From Modestobacter sp. VKM Ac-2985 (GTDB lineage Bacteria; Actinomycetota; Actinomycetes; Mycobacteriales; Geodermatophilaceae): 64,000 nucleotides of DNA. Position numbers and translations under genes: made by a program. The notes beneath the pieces are model-generated. The model was not told where the DNA came from and searched no databases. It worked only from the letters and a program-made list of their open reading frames with translations. The stretch is from assembly GCF_026967925.1 (NCBI RefSeq), contig NZ_JAPVBI010000003.1, positions 809,070 to 873,069 on the forward strand, written 5' to 3'. This document shows positions 20,072 through 28,932 of this stretch, piece after piece; position 1 is the first letter of the stretch, and each line of letters opens with the position of its first letter.

Positions 20072-21001
20072 TCAGCCGGCCGGGCGACGGGCGGGCAGCT
20101 GACCGGCGACGTTGGCGCCGACGATCGCGGCGATGGCCAGCCACGCGTCCCAGGGCTGCCCCTGGCCCAGCACCACCAGGCCGACCACGGTGGCGATCAC
20201 CGGGTGGATGCTCATGAACACCCCGTAGGCGCCGGCGGGCACCCGGCGCAGCGCCAGCAGGTCGAGGAACAGCGGCACCGCCGAGGCGAGCACGCCCGCG
20301 GTGACGGCGTACCCCACGGTCACCAGCGACGGCGGGTGCGCGACCAGCACCGCGATGCCGATGGGGAGGAACACCAGCGCCGACAGCCCCGCTGCAGTGG
20401 CCGGGCCGGTGCCGCCGGGCACCCGGGCACCCAGCTGCCGGTTGACCAGGATGTAGCCGGCCCAGCAGGCGGCGGCCAGCAGGCCCAGCGCGATCCCGGC
20501 GTGGTCGGTCGTCGGCTGCGGCCGGCTGAGCGCGACCACCCCCGCCAGGGCCACCAGCGCGCAGACCAGGTCGCGCCGCCGCCGCGAGGCCGCCAGCGCC
20601 ACACCGAGCGGGCCGAGGAACTCCAGCGTGACCGCCAGGCCCAGGCCGATCCGCTCGATGGCCGCGTACAGCGACAGGTTCATCGTCGCGAACACCACGG
20701 CCAGCAGCAGGACGGGCCGCCACTGGGCGGCCGTGAGCCGCCACGGCCGGGGCCGGACGACGCCCACCAGCACGATCCCGGCGACCCACTGCCGCACGGC
20801 CACCACCCCGACCGCTCCGATCACCGGGAACGCCAGCGCCCCGACCGCCGCACCGACCTGGTTGGCCAGCGCACTGCCGAACATCAGCGCCACGCCGGCG
20901 CCCGCTCCCAGGTCACCGCCGGGGAGGTGGCTCGCCCGGCGGGCGGCGACCGGCGCGGTCCCTCCCGCCGCGGGCTGGTCGGTCGGCCGGGTGGTGGTCA
21001 C
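20072..21001 (-). CDS. EamA-family (DMT) transporter
   Basis: A 309-residue inner-membrane protein of the drug/metabolite transporter superfamily with about ten hydrophobic segments and two EamA repeats. RhtA/YdcZ-like threonine/homoserine or amino-acid exporters look most similar (VFATMNLSLYAAIERIGLGL and LGPLGVALAASRRRRDLV). The GTG at 21001 (VTTTRPTDQP) is chosen because AGGG lies 9-12 nt upstream and the extra N-terminus of a longer frame is Cys-rich and unlike the family. It is transcribed divergently from a LysR regulator 68 nt away that probably controls it. Substrate unknown. Confidence 0.85.
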   Translation of the reverse strand: MTTTRPTDQPAAGGTAPVAARRASHLPGGDLGAGAGVALMFGSALANQVGAAVGALAFPVIGAVGVVAVRQWVAGIVLVGVVRPRPWRLTAAQWRPVLLLAVVFATMNLSLYAAIERIGLGLAVTLEFLGPLGVALAASRRRRDLVCALVALAGVVALSRPQPTTDHAGIALGLLAAACWAGYILVNRQLGARVPGGTGPATAAGLSALVFLPIGIAVLVAHPPSLVTVGYAVTAGVLASAVPLFLDLLALRRVPAGAYGVFMSIHPVIATVVGLVVLGQGQPWDAWLAIAAIVGANVAGQLPARRPAG

Positions 21002-21024
21002 CGGTCGACCCTGATCCCTGCGGC

Positions 21025-21041
21025 TGCATGCGCACAATGCA
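21025..21041. promoter_or_regulatory. Candidate LysR operator between eamA and lysR
   Basis: TGCAT (21025-21029), 7-nt spacer, ATGCA (21037-21041) is a perfect inverted repeat in the 68-nt divergent intergenic region. An additional ATGCAT palindrome lies at 21053-21058, overlapping the lysR -10 box. It fits autorepression plus control of the transporter. Confidence 0.5.
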
Positions 21042-21057
21042 CACACCGACCCATGCA

Positions 21058-21063
21058 TACGCT
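21058..21063 (+). promoter_or_regulatory. -10 box of lysR-type gene, leaderless
   Basis: TACGCT ends exactly 6 nt before the ATG at 21070 and overlaps the ATGCAT half-site, so bound regulator would block its own promoter. Confidence 0.5.
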
Positions 21064-21069
21064 GAGCGC

Positions 21070-21924
21070 ATGAGCGTCGAGCTGCGGCACCTGCGGTGCC
21101 TGGTCACGATCGTGGACACCGGCACCTTCACCGATGCCGCGATCGAGCTGGGTGTCTCCCAGGCCGCCGTGTCCCGCGGCCTCGCCGCCCTCGAGGCCGA
21201 GCTCGGCACCCGGCTCCTGCGTCGCACCGCGCGCGAGGTCTCGCTCACCGCCGCCGGGCAGCGGGTGCTCGACCGCGCCCGCCGGGTCCTGGCCGAGGTC
21301 GGCCAGCTGGTCGAGGAGGCCGGCGGCACCGCGGCCCGGCTGCGGATCGGGCACGCCTGGTCCGCGATGGGCCGGCACACCCTGGACTTCCAGCGCCGCT
21401 GGGCGACCCAGCAGCCGGGCACCGAGCTCCGTCTGGTGCGCACCAACTCCCCCACCGCCGGCCTCGCCGAGGGCGCCTGCGACGTGGCCGTGCTCCGGGT
21501 GCCGCCGGACCCACAGCGCTTCGACAGCGTGCTGGTCGGGGTGGAGCGGCGCGTGTGCGCGGTCGCGGCCGACGACCCCTGGGCTCGCCGCCGTTCGCTG
21601 CGGATGGCCGAGATCGCCGAGCGGACCCTGCTGGTCGACCGCCGGACCGGGACGACGACGCCGGAGCTGTGGCCGGAGAGGGCGCGCCCGGCGATCGTGC
21701 ACACCCAGGACGTCGACGACTGGCTCACCGCGATCGCCGCCGGCCGCTGTGTCGGGGTGACCGCGGAGGCGACCGCCGCCCAGTACCGGCGCCCCGGGGT
21801 CGCCTACCGGCCGATCCGGGACGCCGAGCCGGTCGCCGTCCGGCTGGCCTGGTGGCGTGACGACCCGCACCCGGCGTCCCCGGCCGCCGTCGCCCTGGCC
21901 ACCGAGCTCTACCGGCGCACCTGA
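21070..21924 (+). CDS. LysR family transcriptional regulator
   Basis: A 284-residue LysR-type regulator. The N-terminal winged helix-turn-helix is ELRHLRCLVTIVDTGTFTDA then AIELGVSQAAVSRGLAALEA (residues 4-45), followed by the linker helix and a periplasmic-binding-protein-like effector domain (about 90-284). The frame is open upstream to 21028, but the ATG at 21070 matches the family start and has a leaderless -10 box. The effector is unknown, and the divergent EamA exporter is the likely target. Confidence 0.9.
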   Translation: MSVELRHLRCLVTIVDTGTFTDAAIELGVSQAAVSRGLAALEAELGTRLLRRTAREVSLTAAGQRVLDRARRVLAEVGQLVEEAGGTAARLRIGHAWSAMGRHTLDFQRRWATQQPGTELRLVRTNSPTAGLAEGACDVAVLRVPPDPQRFDSVLVGVERRVCAVAADDPWARRRSLRMAEIAERTLLVDRRTGTTTPELWPERARPAIVHTQDVDDWLTAIAAGRCVGVTAEATAAQYRRPGVAYRPIRDAEPVAVRLAWWRDDPHPASPAAVALATELYRRT

Positions 21925-22039
21925 CGCCGCCGGCTCACCCGCAGGGGTGAGCCGCCCGGCGTCGGCTGTCGCGAGGGGCGGTTCCTGTCGTTGAGGAAGC
22001 GTTCGGTCCAACGGTCAGACAGGCGACAGGAGCGGGGTC

Positions 22040-22477
22040 ATGCGGGTCGCGTTCCTGGTGTACGGCGTGCTGTACGTCGTCATCGAGGTCGTCGGGTACC
22101 AGCTGGAGCAGGTCAGCTGGCCCGAGCTCACGACCCTGGACGTGGCCAGCGCGCTGACCAACGCCTTCCTCACCGTCGCCGTCCTCGTCGCCGTGCTCGT
22201 CGGGATCGACCTCGCCGGACACCGCTGGCGCCGCCATCTGCGGGCGATCGCGCAGGAGCGGGCCCGGCTGGCACTCGAGGAGTGGGCGACCCCGGAGCCG
22301 CTCACCGTGCAGGCCTGGCGGCCGGGGCCCCGGGCGCTGACCGCGGCCCCACCCCGCCCGACGGGGAGTGCGCGGCCCCGGGCCGGCGCCGCTCGAGACA
22401 GCTACGCGCCGAATGCCTACGCCCGCCAGGCGTGGTCCGAGGACGCCGCCCGGGACACCTCCGGACGCCTGCTCTGA
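22040..22477 (+). CDS. Hypothetical two-TM membrane protein
   Basis: A 145-residue protein not recognised from any family. Two hydrophobic helices occupy about residues 3-20 (VAFLVYGVLYVVIEVVGY) and 38-60 (ALTNAFLTVAVLVAVLVGID). A basic helix RWRRHLRAIAQERARLALEE follows, then a Pro/Ala/Arg-rich tail that is probably cytoplasmic and disordered. A Shine-Dalgarno-like ACAGGAGCGGGG precedes the ATG. Codon third positions are strongly G/C, which supports a real gene. It lies alone between lysR and cspA. Confidence 0.65.
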   Translation: MRVAFLVYGVLYVVIEVVGYQLEQVSWPELTTLDVASALTNAFLTVAVLVAVLVGIDLAGHRWRRHLRAIAQERARLALEEWATPEPLTVQAWRPGPRALTAAPPRPTGSARPRAGAARDSYAPNAYARQAWSEDAARDTSGRLL

Positions 22478-22626
22478 CCCGCCGCGCCACGGCCCGGATC
22501 GGCTCGCCGGGGATCTTTGTCCCCCTGACCTCCCACAGATCGCCAGAACCCGCTAGGGTCGTACACGTCGGGAAGGCCCTGCGCATTGGCAGGACCCCGA
22601 CGCACGACCTCAGCTAGGAGCGAGCA

Positions 22627-22830
22627 ATGCCCGAAGGAACAGTGAAGTGGTTCAACGCAGAGAAGGGGTTTGGCTTCGCCACCCCGGACGGCGGCGGCCC
22701 GGACGTCTTCGTCCACTACTCGGCCATCCAGACCAGCGGGTACCGCTCGCTCGATGAGGGCCAGCGCATCTCGTTCGACATCGAGCAGGGCCAGAAGGGC
22801 CCGCAGGCGGCGAACGTCAACCCGGTCTGA
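22627..22830 (+). CDS. cspA: Cold-shock protein, CspA family
   Basis: A 67-residue cold-shock domain protein with RNP1 KGFGFATPD and RNP2 VFVHYSAI, which binds single-stranded RNA/DNA as an RNA chaperone. It starts [17 protein letters not shown], the usual family start, with TAGGAG about 10 nt upstream. About 70 nt of untranslated leader follow a TAGGGT -10-like box at 22554-22559; a matching -35 was not found. A 19-bp terminator follows. Codon usage is typical of a highly expressed gene. Confidence 0.95.
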   Translation: MPEGTVKWFNAEKGFGFATPDGGGPDVFVHYSAIQTSGYRSLDEGQRISFDIEQGQKGPQAANVNPV

Positions 22831-22870
22831 TCTCCAGACCGAGGAGCTGAACGCAGCCCTCTCGAACCAC

Positions 22871-22912
22871 CGACAGTGCCCCCGCCCGAGCAATCGGGCG
22901 GGGGCACTGTCG
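22871..22912 (+). terminator. Terminator after cspA, probably bidirectional
   Basis: A perfect 19-bp stem (22871-22889 with 22894-22912) and a GCAA tetraloop. It also lies 17 nt beyond the stop of the convergent minus-strand gene at 22929, so it can serve both. Confidence 0.85.
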
Positions 22913-22928
22913 CGTCCGGCCCCGGTGG

Positions 22929-23387
22929 TCAGCGCGCCCGGGGCACGTACCCGCCGATCAGGGCGGACATCAGCAACGCCCCGTCGTCGGGCCCGATGGC
23001 AGCTGCTGCGTCGGCGAACGCGCGCCAGCGTTCCCGCTCGACGTCGGTCATCGCTCCGGCGGCCCGAGCGCGCGCCTGCTCCAGGAGCCGGTCCCACTCG
23101 CTCTGCGGCGTGGGCCAGAGCCCGGTGAGCCGGCGGGCCTCACCGGAGACGGCGGTGAACCGGACGATCTCCCCGGCGTGGTTGGTGAGCGCCTCGGCGT
23201 AGCCGGCGGTGACCAGGGCATTGGCCGCGGAGACGACCTGCGGCTTGGGCAGGCCGCTGGCCGGCACGACCGCCCCCAGGTAGGGCGCGCTGCCGTGCGG
23301 GGGCTCGTCGATCAACCGGGCGATCGCCCGGAGCACGGGGAGATCGCGGGTGAACCAGGTGTCGGCCAGGGGCTGCGGGGTGCTCAT
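22929..23387 (-). CDS. Hypothetical protein, possible winged-helix
   Basis: A 152-residue soluble protein. The N-terminal half (RDLPVLRAIARLIDEPP, then PKPQVVSAANALVTAGYAEA) looks like a winged helix-turn-helix, and RLTGLWPTPQSEWDRLLEQA followed by a helical C-terminus resembles uncharacterised actinobacterial proteins of that type. No ligand site or catalytic motif is seen. GAGAGG lies 4 nt ahead of the ATG. Function unknown; DNA binding is inference from the apparent fold. Confidence 0.6.
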   Translation of the reverse strand: MSTPQPLADTWFTRDLPVLRAIARLIDEPPHGSAPYLGAVVPASGLPKPQVVSAANALVTAGYAEALTNHAGEIVRFTAVSGEARRLTGLWPTPQSEWDRLLEQARARAAGAMTDVERERWRAFADAAAAIGPDDGALLMSALIGGYVPRAR

Positions 23388-23611
23388 GGTTCCTCTCGGC
23401 GGACGGCGGCGCCACCGGACGCGGCGCCGGGCTCACGGTACGAGCACCTGCCCGTGACATCACGGGGCGCACATCACGGGGCACCCGATCGCTGCTTAGC
23501 CGGGCAAACTTCGTTACCGGATGTTGATCGACCGTTGCGCTGGGCGATGCCAGGATCGAGGGGTCCGCCACCCAGCACGCGAACTCTCCGTCCGCCCGTC
23601 CGAGGAGACCC

Positions 23612-24163
23612 GTGTCCCGACGCAGCACGTCCCGCGCCGTCCGCGGCCGCGTCCTCGGCCCCGTCCTCGGTCTGGTCCTGGCGGCATCCACCCTCGGGGT
23701 CGCCGGTGCGGCACCGACCGCCGACGCCGGGCCGCCGACCGTGGCGGTGGCCGCGGCCGACGGGCCGACCGACCCCGGTGACCTCATGCCCTCCCCTGCC
23801 GCTGACCTGCACCCGACCGCCGCCGCCGGCCCGTTCTCGATCGACGCCGGGCCGACCGCGAGCGTCAGCGACCCGCAGCCGCTGCGGGAGGAGGAGCTGA
23901 CCGTTCTCGGGACGGGGTTCGCGCCGGAGGAGAAGGTCACCGCCGAGCTGCCCGCTCGCCTGCGGGGACAGCTCGGTTCCGGGGTGGCCGGTCCGGACGG
24001 CAGCGTCTCCCTCACCGTGCGGGCGCCGATGGTGCTCCAGGCCGGCGCGCACGAAGTGCTGCTCCGAGGGACGTCGGGTGCCACCGCGAGCACGAGCATC
24101 CAGCTCCGCCCGCTGGTCGAGGACCAGCTCACCCGGCTCGCCCGCTGGTGGCCGCGAGGCTGA
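23612..24163 (+). CDS. Hypothetical secreted protein with Ig-like domain
   Basis: A 183-residue exported protein. The N-terminus has twin basic clusters (SRRSTSRAVRGR), a hydrophobic core VLGPVLGLVLAASTLGVAG and a probable AxA cleavage near residue 34. A Pro/Ala-rich linker follows. Residues about 75-155 (LTVLGTGFAPEEKVTAELPA to AGAHEVLLRGTSG) look like an IPT/Ig-like beta-sandwich as found in surface proteins. No cell-wall anchor is seen. GAGGAG supports the GTG start at 23612. Role unknown; probably extracellular or periplasmic. Confidence 0.65.
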   Translation: MSRRSTSRAVRGRVLGPVLGLVLAASTLGVAGAAPTADAGPPTVAVAAADGPTDPGDLMPSPAADLHPTAAAGPFSIDAGPTASVSDPQPLREEELTVLGTGFAPEEKVTAELPARLRGQLGSGVAGPDGSVSLTVRAPMVLQAGAHEVLLRGTSGATASTSIQLRPLVEDQLTRLARWWPRG

Positions 24164-24238
24164 GCCGCAGGTCCCGGCAGCACGTCCGAGCGCTGCCGAG
24201 CGGGCGGCACGGGCCCGGCGCAGCTGGCGGAGCCGCCG

Positions 24239-24244
24239 TACCGT
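24239..24244 (+). promoter_or_regulatory. -10 box of msrB, leaderless
   Basis: TACCGT ends exactly 6 nt before the ATG at 24251. Confidence 0.5.
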
Positions 24245-24250
24245 GGGGCC

Positions 24251-24670
24251 ATGACCACATCCGCCCACCAGCCCCAGGTCGTCAAGAGCGACGAGGAGTG
24301 GCGCGCGCAGCTGTCGCCGGAGGAGTACGCCGTGCTCCGCCAGGCGGGCACCGAGCGGCCGTGGACCGGTGAGTACGTCGACACCAAGGCGGTCGGCACG
24401 TACTCCTGCCGGGCCTGCGGCGCCGAGCTGTTCCGCTCCGAGACCAAGTTCGACTCGCACTGCGGCTGGCCCTCGTTCTACGAGCCGTCGGAGCAGGACA
24501 ACGTCGTCCTCCGCGAGGACCGTGCGCTCGGCATGGTCCGCACCGAGGTCCTCTGCGGCAGCTGCCACAGCCACCTCGGCCACGTCTTCGCCGACGCCCC
24601 CCAGACCCCCACCGGCGACCGCTACTGCATCAACTCCGTGAGCATCAAGCTCGACTCCCCCGACGCCTGA
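24251..24670 (+). CDS. msrB: Peptide-methionine (R)-S-oxide reductase
   Basis: A 139-residue MsrB that reduces methionine-R-sulfoxide in proteins using thioredoxin. Zinc-binding CxxC pairs are in [10 protein letters not shown] (about residue 55) and [15 protein letters not shown] (about 100). The catalytic cysteine is in [12 protein letters not shown] (about 129), and the substrate-binding [11 protein letters not shown] is intact. The product has no signal peptide. It is transcribed alone, with its own leaderless -10 and terminator, next to the heme/Dps oxidative-stress genes, as M. tuberculosis msrB (Rv2674) lies beside the heme genes. Confidence 0.96.
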   Translation: MTTSAHQPQVVKSDEEWRAQLSPEEYAVLRQAGTERPWTGEYVDTKAVGTYSCRACGAELFRSETKFDSHCGWPSFYEPSEQDNVVLREDRALGMVRTEVLCGSCHSHLGHVFADAPQTPTGDRYCINSVSIKLDSPDA

Positions 24671-24684
24671 CCTCACAGCACACG

Positions 24685-24716
24685 GAAGGCCCGTCCCCCA
24701 CCGGGGACGGGCCTTC
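24685..24716 (+). terminator. Terminator after msrB
   Basis: A perfect 14-bp stem (24685-24698 and 24703-24716) with a CACC loop, 15 nt after the stop, followed by a T-containing stretch. Confidence 0.8.
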
Positions 24717-24824
24717 TGCGTCGTCGGGCACGAGTACGGACCCGCCGCTCTGTCGCGCCAGCGACCCCGCGGGACCCGGCGCGGGCCCGGAGGGTCCCGC
24801 CGGGAACCGCGGCCAGCGGCTCTA

Positions 24825-24864
24825 CGTGGCTGTCGCGGGGCCCGGAGGGTCCCCGACAGCCACG
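24825..24864 (-). terminator. Hairpin after hemQ
   Basis: CGTGGCTGTCG (24825-24835) pairs with CGACAGCCACG (24854-24864), extended by GGGG/CCCC with a one-base bulge. It lies 75 nt past the hemQ stop. A copy of its loop sequence CCCGGAGGGTCCC occurs just upstream at 24786. Confidence 0.5.
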
Positions 24865-24939
24865 CAGGCAACAGCTCAGCGCAACTGGGGCACGGCTCCT
24901 GGCTGCGGTGTCATCGCGGAGCGATGACCATGTGCACCA

Positions 24940-25656
24940 TCACGGCAGGTCGGCGACGAGCTCCGCGACCTCCTTGCGGGTGCCGGTGTAGAACGGCACC
25001 TCCTCGCGCACGTGCCGGCGGGCGCGGCTGGCCCGCAGGTCGCGCATGAGGTCGACGATGCGGTGCAGTTCGTCGGCCTCGAAGGCGAGCATCCACTCGT
25101 AGTCGCCGAGCCCGAAGGAGGAGACGGTGTTGGCCCGCACGTCGGGGTACGGCCGGGCCTGCATGCCGTGCTCCTTGAGCATGTCCCGCCGCTCCTCCTC
25201 GGGCAGCAGGTACCACTCGTAGGAGCGCACGAACGGGTAGACGCAGACGTAGCGGCGCGGCTCCTCGTCGGCGAGGAAGGCGGGCACGTGGCTGCGGTTG
25301 AACTCGGCCGGGCGGTGCAGCGCCATCTGCGACCAGACGGGGTCGAGCCGGCGACCCAGGGTGGTGCGGCGGAAGCGGCCGTAGGCCTCCTGCAGCGCCT
25401 CCGGGGTCTCGGCGTGCCACCAGACCATCAGGTCGGCGTCGGCCCGCAGGCCGGCGACGTCGTAGACGCCGCGGACGACGACGTCCTTGCCGGCCAGCTC
25501 GTCGAAGAGCGCGGTGACCTCGTCGGCGGCGGCGCTGCGCTGGTCGTCCTCGAGCGGCCGGGCCAGCTTGAACACCGACCACATCGTGTAGCGGATGAGG
25601 GCGTTCAGCTCGTTCGCCCGCTTGCCGATGCTGCGCTCTTCGGTCTGCTCGCTCAT
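24940..25656 (-). CDS. hemQ: Coproheme decarboxylase HemQ (chlorite dismutase-like)
   Basis: A 238-residue HemQ, which converts coproheme III to heme b with peroxide in the last step of the coproporphyrin-dependent pathway. It is a chlorite-dismutase-fold protein starting [20 protein letters not shown]. Family features are [10 protein letters not shown] (with the conserved catalytic-type Tyr of actinobacterial HemQ), [39 protein letters not shown] (proximal His region) and a C-terminal [18 protein letters not shown] ends 6 nt before the ATG at 25656, a variant leaderless arrangement. hemY and hemE lie 700 nt upstream on the same strand, separated by a dps gene. Confidence 0.92.
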   Translation of the reverse strand: MSEQTEERSIGKRANELNALIRYTMWSVFKLARPLEDDQRSAAADEVTALFDELAGKDVVVRGVYDVAGLRADADLMVWWHAETPEALQEAYGRFRRTTLGRRLDPVWSQMALHRPAEFNRSHVPAFLADEEPRRYVCVYPFVRSYEWYLLPEEERRDMLKEHGMQARPYPDVRANTVSSFGLGDYEWMLAFEADELHRIVDLMRDLRASRARRHVREEVPFYTGTRKEVAELVADLP

Positions 25657-25816
25657 GTCCTCATTGTGGACCGCCGGCCGACGGTGCGAGGCGGGACGTC
25701 GGTCCACCCCGGTCGTGAGGCCGGACACGCGTGCATGCGGTCGCCGGGACCGGGAACAACACCCCCCATCCGGATCTTGTACCGGAGGACACCTTCCCGA
25801 CCGTAGGAGGAACAGC

Positions 25817-26287
25817 ATGGCCGTCATCCAGAGCCCGTTGTCCGAAGACGTCCAGAAGGTCACCGGCGAGGCGCTGCAGGGTGCCGTCGTCGACCTGATC
25901 GACCTGAGCCTGGTCGGCAAGCAGGTGCACTGGACGCTGGTGGGCCGCAACTTCCGCAGCATCCACCTGCAGCTGGACGACGTCGTCGACACCGCCCGCG
26001 AGTACCAGGACACCGCCGCCGAGCGGGCCGCCGCGATCGGCGTGCTGCCCGACGGCCGCGCCGCCACGGTGCAGTCCAGCGGCATCCCCCAGCCGCCGGT
26101 CGAGTGGGTGCACGCCGACGACGCGATCCGCTACTTCGTCGACGTCTTCACGCTGGTCGTGGCCCGGATGCGCGACCGCATCGAGGCCACCGAGGACGAC
26201 GAGGTCACCCAGGACCTGATCATCGAGATCACCGGGGCCCTCGAGAAGCACCACTGGATGTGGCAGGCCGAGGCAGCGCAGAACTGA
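25817..26287 (+). CDS. dps: DNA-binding protein from starved cells (Dps), ferritin-like
   Basis: A 156-residue Dps dodecamer subunit that oxidises Fe2+ with H2O2 and shields DNA. The inter-subunit ferroxidase site is visible in [20 protein letters not shown] (His 37-region) and [12 protein letters not shown] (Asp/Glu). Four-helix core length is standard. AGGAGG at 25805-25810 precedes the ATG. The gene faces the opposite way from hemQ and hemY, so it is an insertion between heme genes with a plausible link through iron and peroxide. A 19-bp terminator follows. Confidence 0.93.
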   Translation: MAVIQSPLSEDVQKVTGEALQGAVVDLIDLSLVGKQVHWTLVGRNFRSIHLQLDDVVDTAREYQDTAAERAAAIGVLPDGRAATVQSSGIPQPPVEWVHADDAIRYFVDVFTLVVARMRDRIEATEDDEVTQDLIIEITGALEKHHWMWQAEAAQN

Positions 26288-26301
26288 GCCCGCTGCACTC
26301 C

Positions 26302-26343
26302 CACCGGAGGCCGGCACCCCGACCGGGGTGCCGGCCTCCGGTG
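26302..26343. terminator. Bidirectional terminator between dps and hemY
   Basis: A perfect 19-bp stem (26302-26320 with 26325-26343) with a GACC loop, 14 nt from both the dps stop and the convergent hemY stop. Confidence 0.85.
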
Positions 26344-26356
26344 CGTCCGGGGGCGT

Positions 26357-27730
26357 TCAGCCCAGCGCCTGGACCGCCCGGCGGGCGTCGCGGACGCAGG
26401 CGGGCACCCCGACCCCGCCGTAGGCCGCCCCGGCCACGGCCAGCCCGGGGACGGCGTCGACCGCCGAGCGGATCGCCGCGACGCGCTGCGGGTGGCCGAC
26501 CAGGTACTGCGGCAGCCCGTCGACCCAGCGCACCAGCTCGGTCTGCACCGGTTCGGGCCGCTCGAGGTCGAGGAGCTCGGCGACGTCGGCGACCACTGCG
26601 GCGGTGAGCTCGGCGTCGTCCCACTGCAGGGCGGCGTCGTCGCCGAAGCGACCCACCGACGAGCGGACCCGCAGCACCGGCGCGCCCTCGGGCCCGGACA
26701 GGTGCGGCCACTTCGACGAGGAGACGGTGACGCCCTTGACCAGCCGGCCGGTCACCGGCGGCACGAGCAGCCCCGAGCCGGCGGTGACCGGCTGGTCGGG
26801 GAACGCCATCGCGACCACGGCCATCGACGCGTACGGGATCCCCTCCAGCGGCTCGACCGCGTCGGGGACGACGTCGGCGAGCAGCCGCGCGGTCGGGCCG
26901 GCCGGCGTGGCCAGCACGACGGCGTCCGCGGTCAGCGTCCCGCCGCCGTCGACGTCCAGCTCGAACCGGCCGGCGGTGCGGCGCAGCGCCGTCACCCGGG
27001 TGTGCAACCGGACGGCGGCACCCGAGGCGCGCACCAGAGCCGCGGGCAGCGAACCCACCCCGTCGCGGACGGTGACGAACACCGGGCCGTCGACGTCGCC
27101 GCGGCTGCGCGCCCCGGCGTCCCGGGCGGCGACGGCGGCGCCCAGCAGCGACGTGGCCGCCGGCAGCTCGGCAGCGAGCGCCGGCATGGTCGCGGCGAGG
27201 GAGAGGTCGTCGGGGCGACCGGCGTAGACGCCGCCGAGCAGCGGCTCGACCAGCCGGTCGACCACCTCGTCGCCCAGCCGCTCCCGCAGCAGGCCACCGA
27301 CGGAGACGTCGCCGTCCAGCTGCAACGGGGGCAGCTCGGCCTCGGCCCGGAGCCGAGCGACGCCGGTGGGGGTGAGCACGCCGTCCAGCCCGTCGGCGGT
27401 CGTCGGCACCCCTTGCAGCGTGCCGGCCGGGAGCGGGAACCGGCCCTCGGGCAGCACGATGGCGGCCTGGGTGGTCCGCGCCGGAACCAGCTGGTCGGCC
27501 AGGCCGAGCTGCTCGATCAGCTCGACCGCCTCGGGCACCCGGGCGAGCACCGCCTCGGGCCCGGTGTCGTACCAGCGACCGGCGAGGTCCACCCGGTCCA
27601 GCTTGCCGCCGATCCGCCCTCCTGCCTCCAGGACGACGACCTCGCCGTCCGGGTGGGCGCGGTGCCACTCGAACGCCGCGGTGAGCCCGGTGATCCCGGC
27701 GCCCACGACGACCAGCCGGGGAGTGCTCAT
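26357..27730 (-). CDS. hemY: Protoporphyrinogen/coproporphyrinogen oxidase (HemY/CgoX)
   Basis: A 457-residue FAD-dependent oxidase. The N-terminal dinucleotide-binding fold [20 protein letters not shown] and [15 protein letters not shown] bind [13 protein letters not shown] continues the family signature, and the C-terminal [20 protein letters not shown] is the second FAD-binding motif. In Actinobacteria the enzyme oxidises coproporphyrinogen III to coproporphyrin III ahead of ferrochelatase and HemQ. The ATG overlaps the hemE stop by 4 nt (ATGA), so it is translationally coupled downstream of hemE. No ferrochelatase gene is in the window. Confidence 0.93.
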   Translation of the reverse strand: MSTPRLVVVGAGITGLTAAFEWHRAHPDGEVVVLEAGGRIGGKLDRVDLAGRWYDTGPEAVLARVPEAVELIEQLGLADQLVPARTTQAAIVLPEGRFPLPAGTLQGVPTTADGLDGVLTPTGVARLRAEAELPPLQLDGDVSVGGLLRERLGDEVVDRLVEPLLGGVYAGRPDDLSLAATMPALAAELPAATSLLGAAVAARDAGARSRGDVDGPVFVTVRDGVGSLPAALVRASGAAVRLHTRVTALRRTAGRFELDVDGGGTLTADAVVLATPAGPTARLLADVVPDAVEPLEGIPYASMAVVAMAFPDQPVTAGSGLLVPPVTGRLVKGVTVSSSKWPHLSGPEGAPVLRVRSSVGRFGDDAALQWDDAELTAAVVADVAELLDLERPEPVQTELVRWVDGLPQYLVGHPQRVAAIRSAVDAVPGLAVAGAAYGGVGVPACVRDARRAVQALG

Positions 27731-28773
27731 CTCGCGGTGAGCTCGTGCACCAGCTCCACGACGTGGGTCAGCACGCCGGGGTCGGTGTCGGGCAGCACGC
27801 CGTGGCCCAGGTTGAACACGTGCCCGCGGGCGGCCCGGCCCTGCTCGACGATGCGGCGCACCTCGCGGTCGACGGTCTCCCGGTCGGCCAGCAGGACGGC
27901 GGGGTCGAGGTTGCCCTGCAGCGAGTACCCCGGACCGACGCGGCGGGCGGCCTCGTCCAGCGGGACCCGCCAGTCGACACCGACGACGTCGGCACCGGCG
28001 TCCCCGATCAGCGGCAGCAGCTCCCCCGTGCCCACGCCGAAGTGCACCTTCGGCACCTCCGGGCGGGCCAGCCCGTCGAAGACGGCACGCGAGTGCGGCA
28101 GCACCCGGCCGGCGTAGTCGGCTGCCGACAGCACCCCGGCCCAGGAGTCGAAGAGCTGCACCGCGCTGGCCCCGGCGTCGACCTGCACCCGCAGGAACGT
28201 CGCGGCGCTGACCGCGAGCCGCTCCAGCAGCCGCTGCCAGGCCGCCGGCTCGGCGTACATGAACGCCTTGGTGCGGGCGTGCTCCTTGGAGGGCCCGCCC
28301 TCGATCAGGTAGGTCGCGAGGGTGAAGGGCGCCCCGGCGAAGCCGATCAGCGGTGTGGCACCGAGCTCGGCCACCAGCCGCTGGACGGCGGTGGCGAGGA
28401 AGTCCAGCCGGTCGGGCTCCAGCGGCGGCAGGGCGTCGACGTCGGCGACGGTGCGCAGCGGGGACGCGATCACGGGCCCGACGCCCGGCTTGATCTCGAT
28501 GTCGACCCCGGCCACCACCAGGGGCAGCACGATGTCGGAGAAGAGGATGGCCGCGTCGACGCCGTGCCGGCGGACCGGCTGCATGGTGATCTCGGCGACC
28601 AGGTCGGGGTCCTGGCAGGCCTCGAGCATCGCGGTGCCCTCCCGCAGCGCGCGGTACTCGGGCAGCGACCGCCCCGCCTGGCGCATGAACCAGACCGGTG
28701 TGCGCGACACCGGGAGGCCTCTGGTCGCTCGGACGAGATCGGAGTCGGCGGCCGGTCCTGCTGCTGTTCCCAC
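27727..28773 (-). CDS. hemE: Uroporphyrinogen decarboxylase
   Basis: A 348-residue HemE that removes four acetate carboxyls from uroporphyrinogen III to give coproporphyrinogen III. The signature [20 protein letters not shown] (about residue 22) and [16 protein letters not shown] with the catalytic Asp are intact, as is [25 protein letters not shown] lies about 9 nt ahead of the GTG at 28773. First gene of the hemE-hemY unit; DUF3000 is divergent, as in other actinobacteria. Confidence 0.96.
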   Translation of the reverse strand: MGTAAGPAADSDLVRATRGLPVSRTPVWFMRQAGRSLPEYRALREGTAMLEACQDPDLVAEITMQPVRRHGVDAAILFSDIVLPLVVAGVDIEIKPGVGPVIASPLRTVADVDALPPLEPDRLDFLATAVQRLVAELGATPLIGFAGAPFTLATYLIEGGPSKEHARTKAFMYAEPAAWQRLLERLAVSAATFLRVQVDAGASAVQLFDSWAGVLSAADYAGRVLPHSRAVFDGLARPEVPKVHFGVGTGELLPLIGDAGADVVGVDWRVPLDEAARRVGPGYSLQGNLDPAVLLADRETVDREVRRIVEQGRAARGHVFNLGHGVLPDTDPGVLTHVVELVHELTAR

Positions 28774-28920
28774 GGACGCCGATCCTCCCAGACGTCAGCG
28801 GGGTCGGCTCCGCCCCTCCACCGGGCCGCGCACGGACTTGAGATCACGGCACGAGGTCACGGCTGTGCGTCGGCCGGGCGGGGCGGCGCGTCGGGGCCTC
28901 CGCTGCGGTGACGGGCGACC

Positions 28921-28926
28921 TACCCT
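28921..28926 (+). promoter_or_regulatory. -10 box of DUF3000 gene, leaderless
   Basis: TACCCT ends exactly 6 nt before the GTG at 28933. Confidence 0.5.
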
Positions 28927-28932
28927 GCCCAG

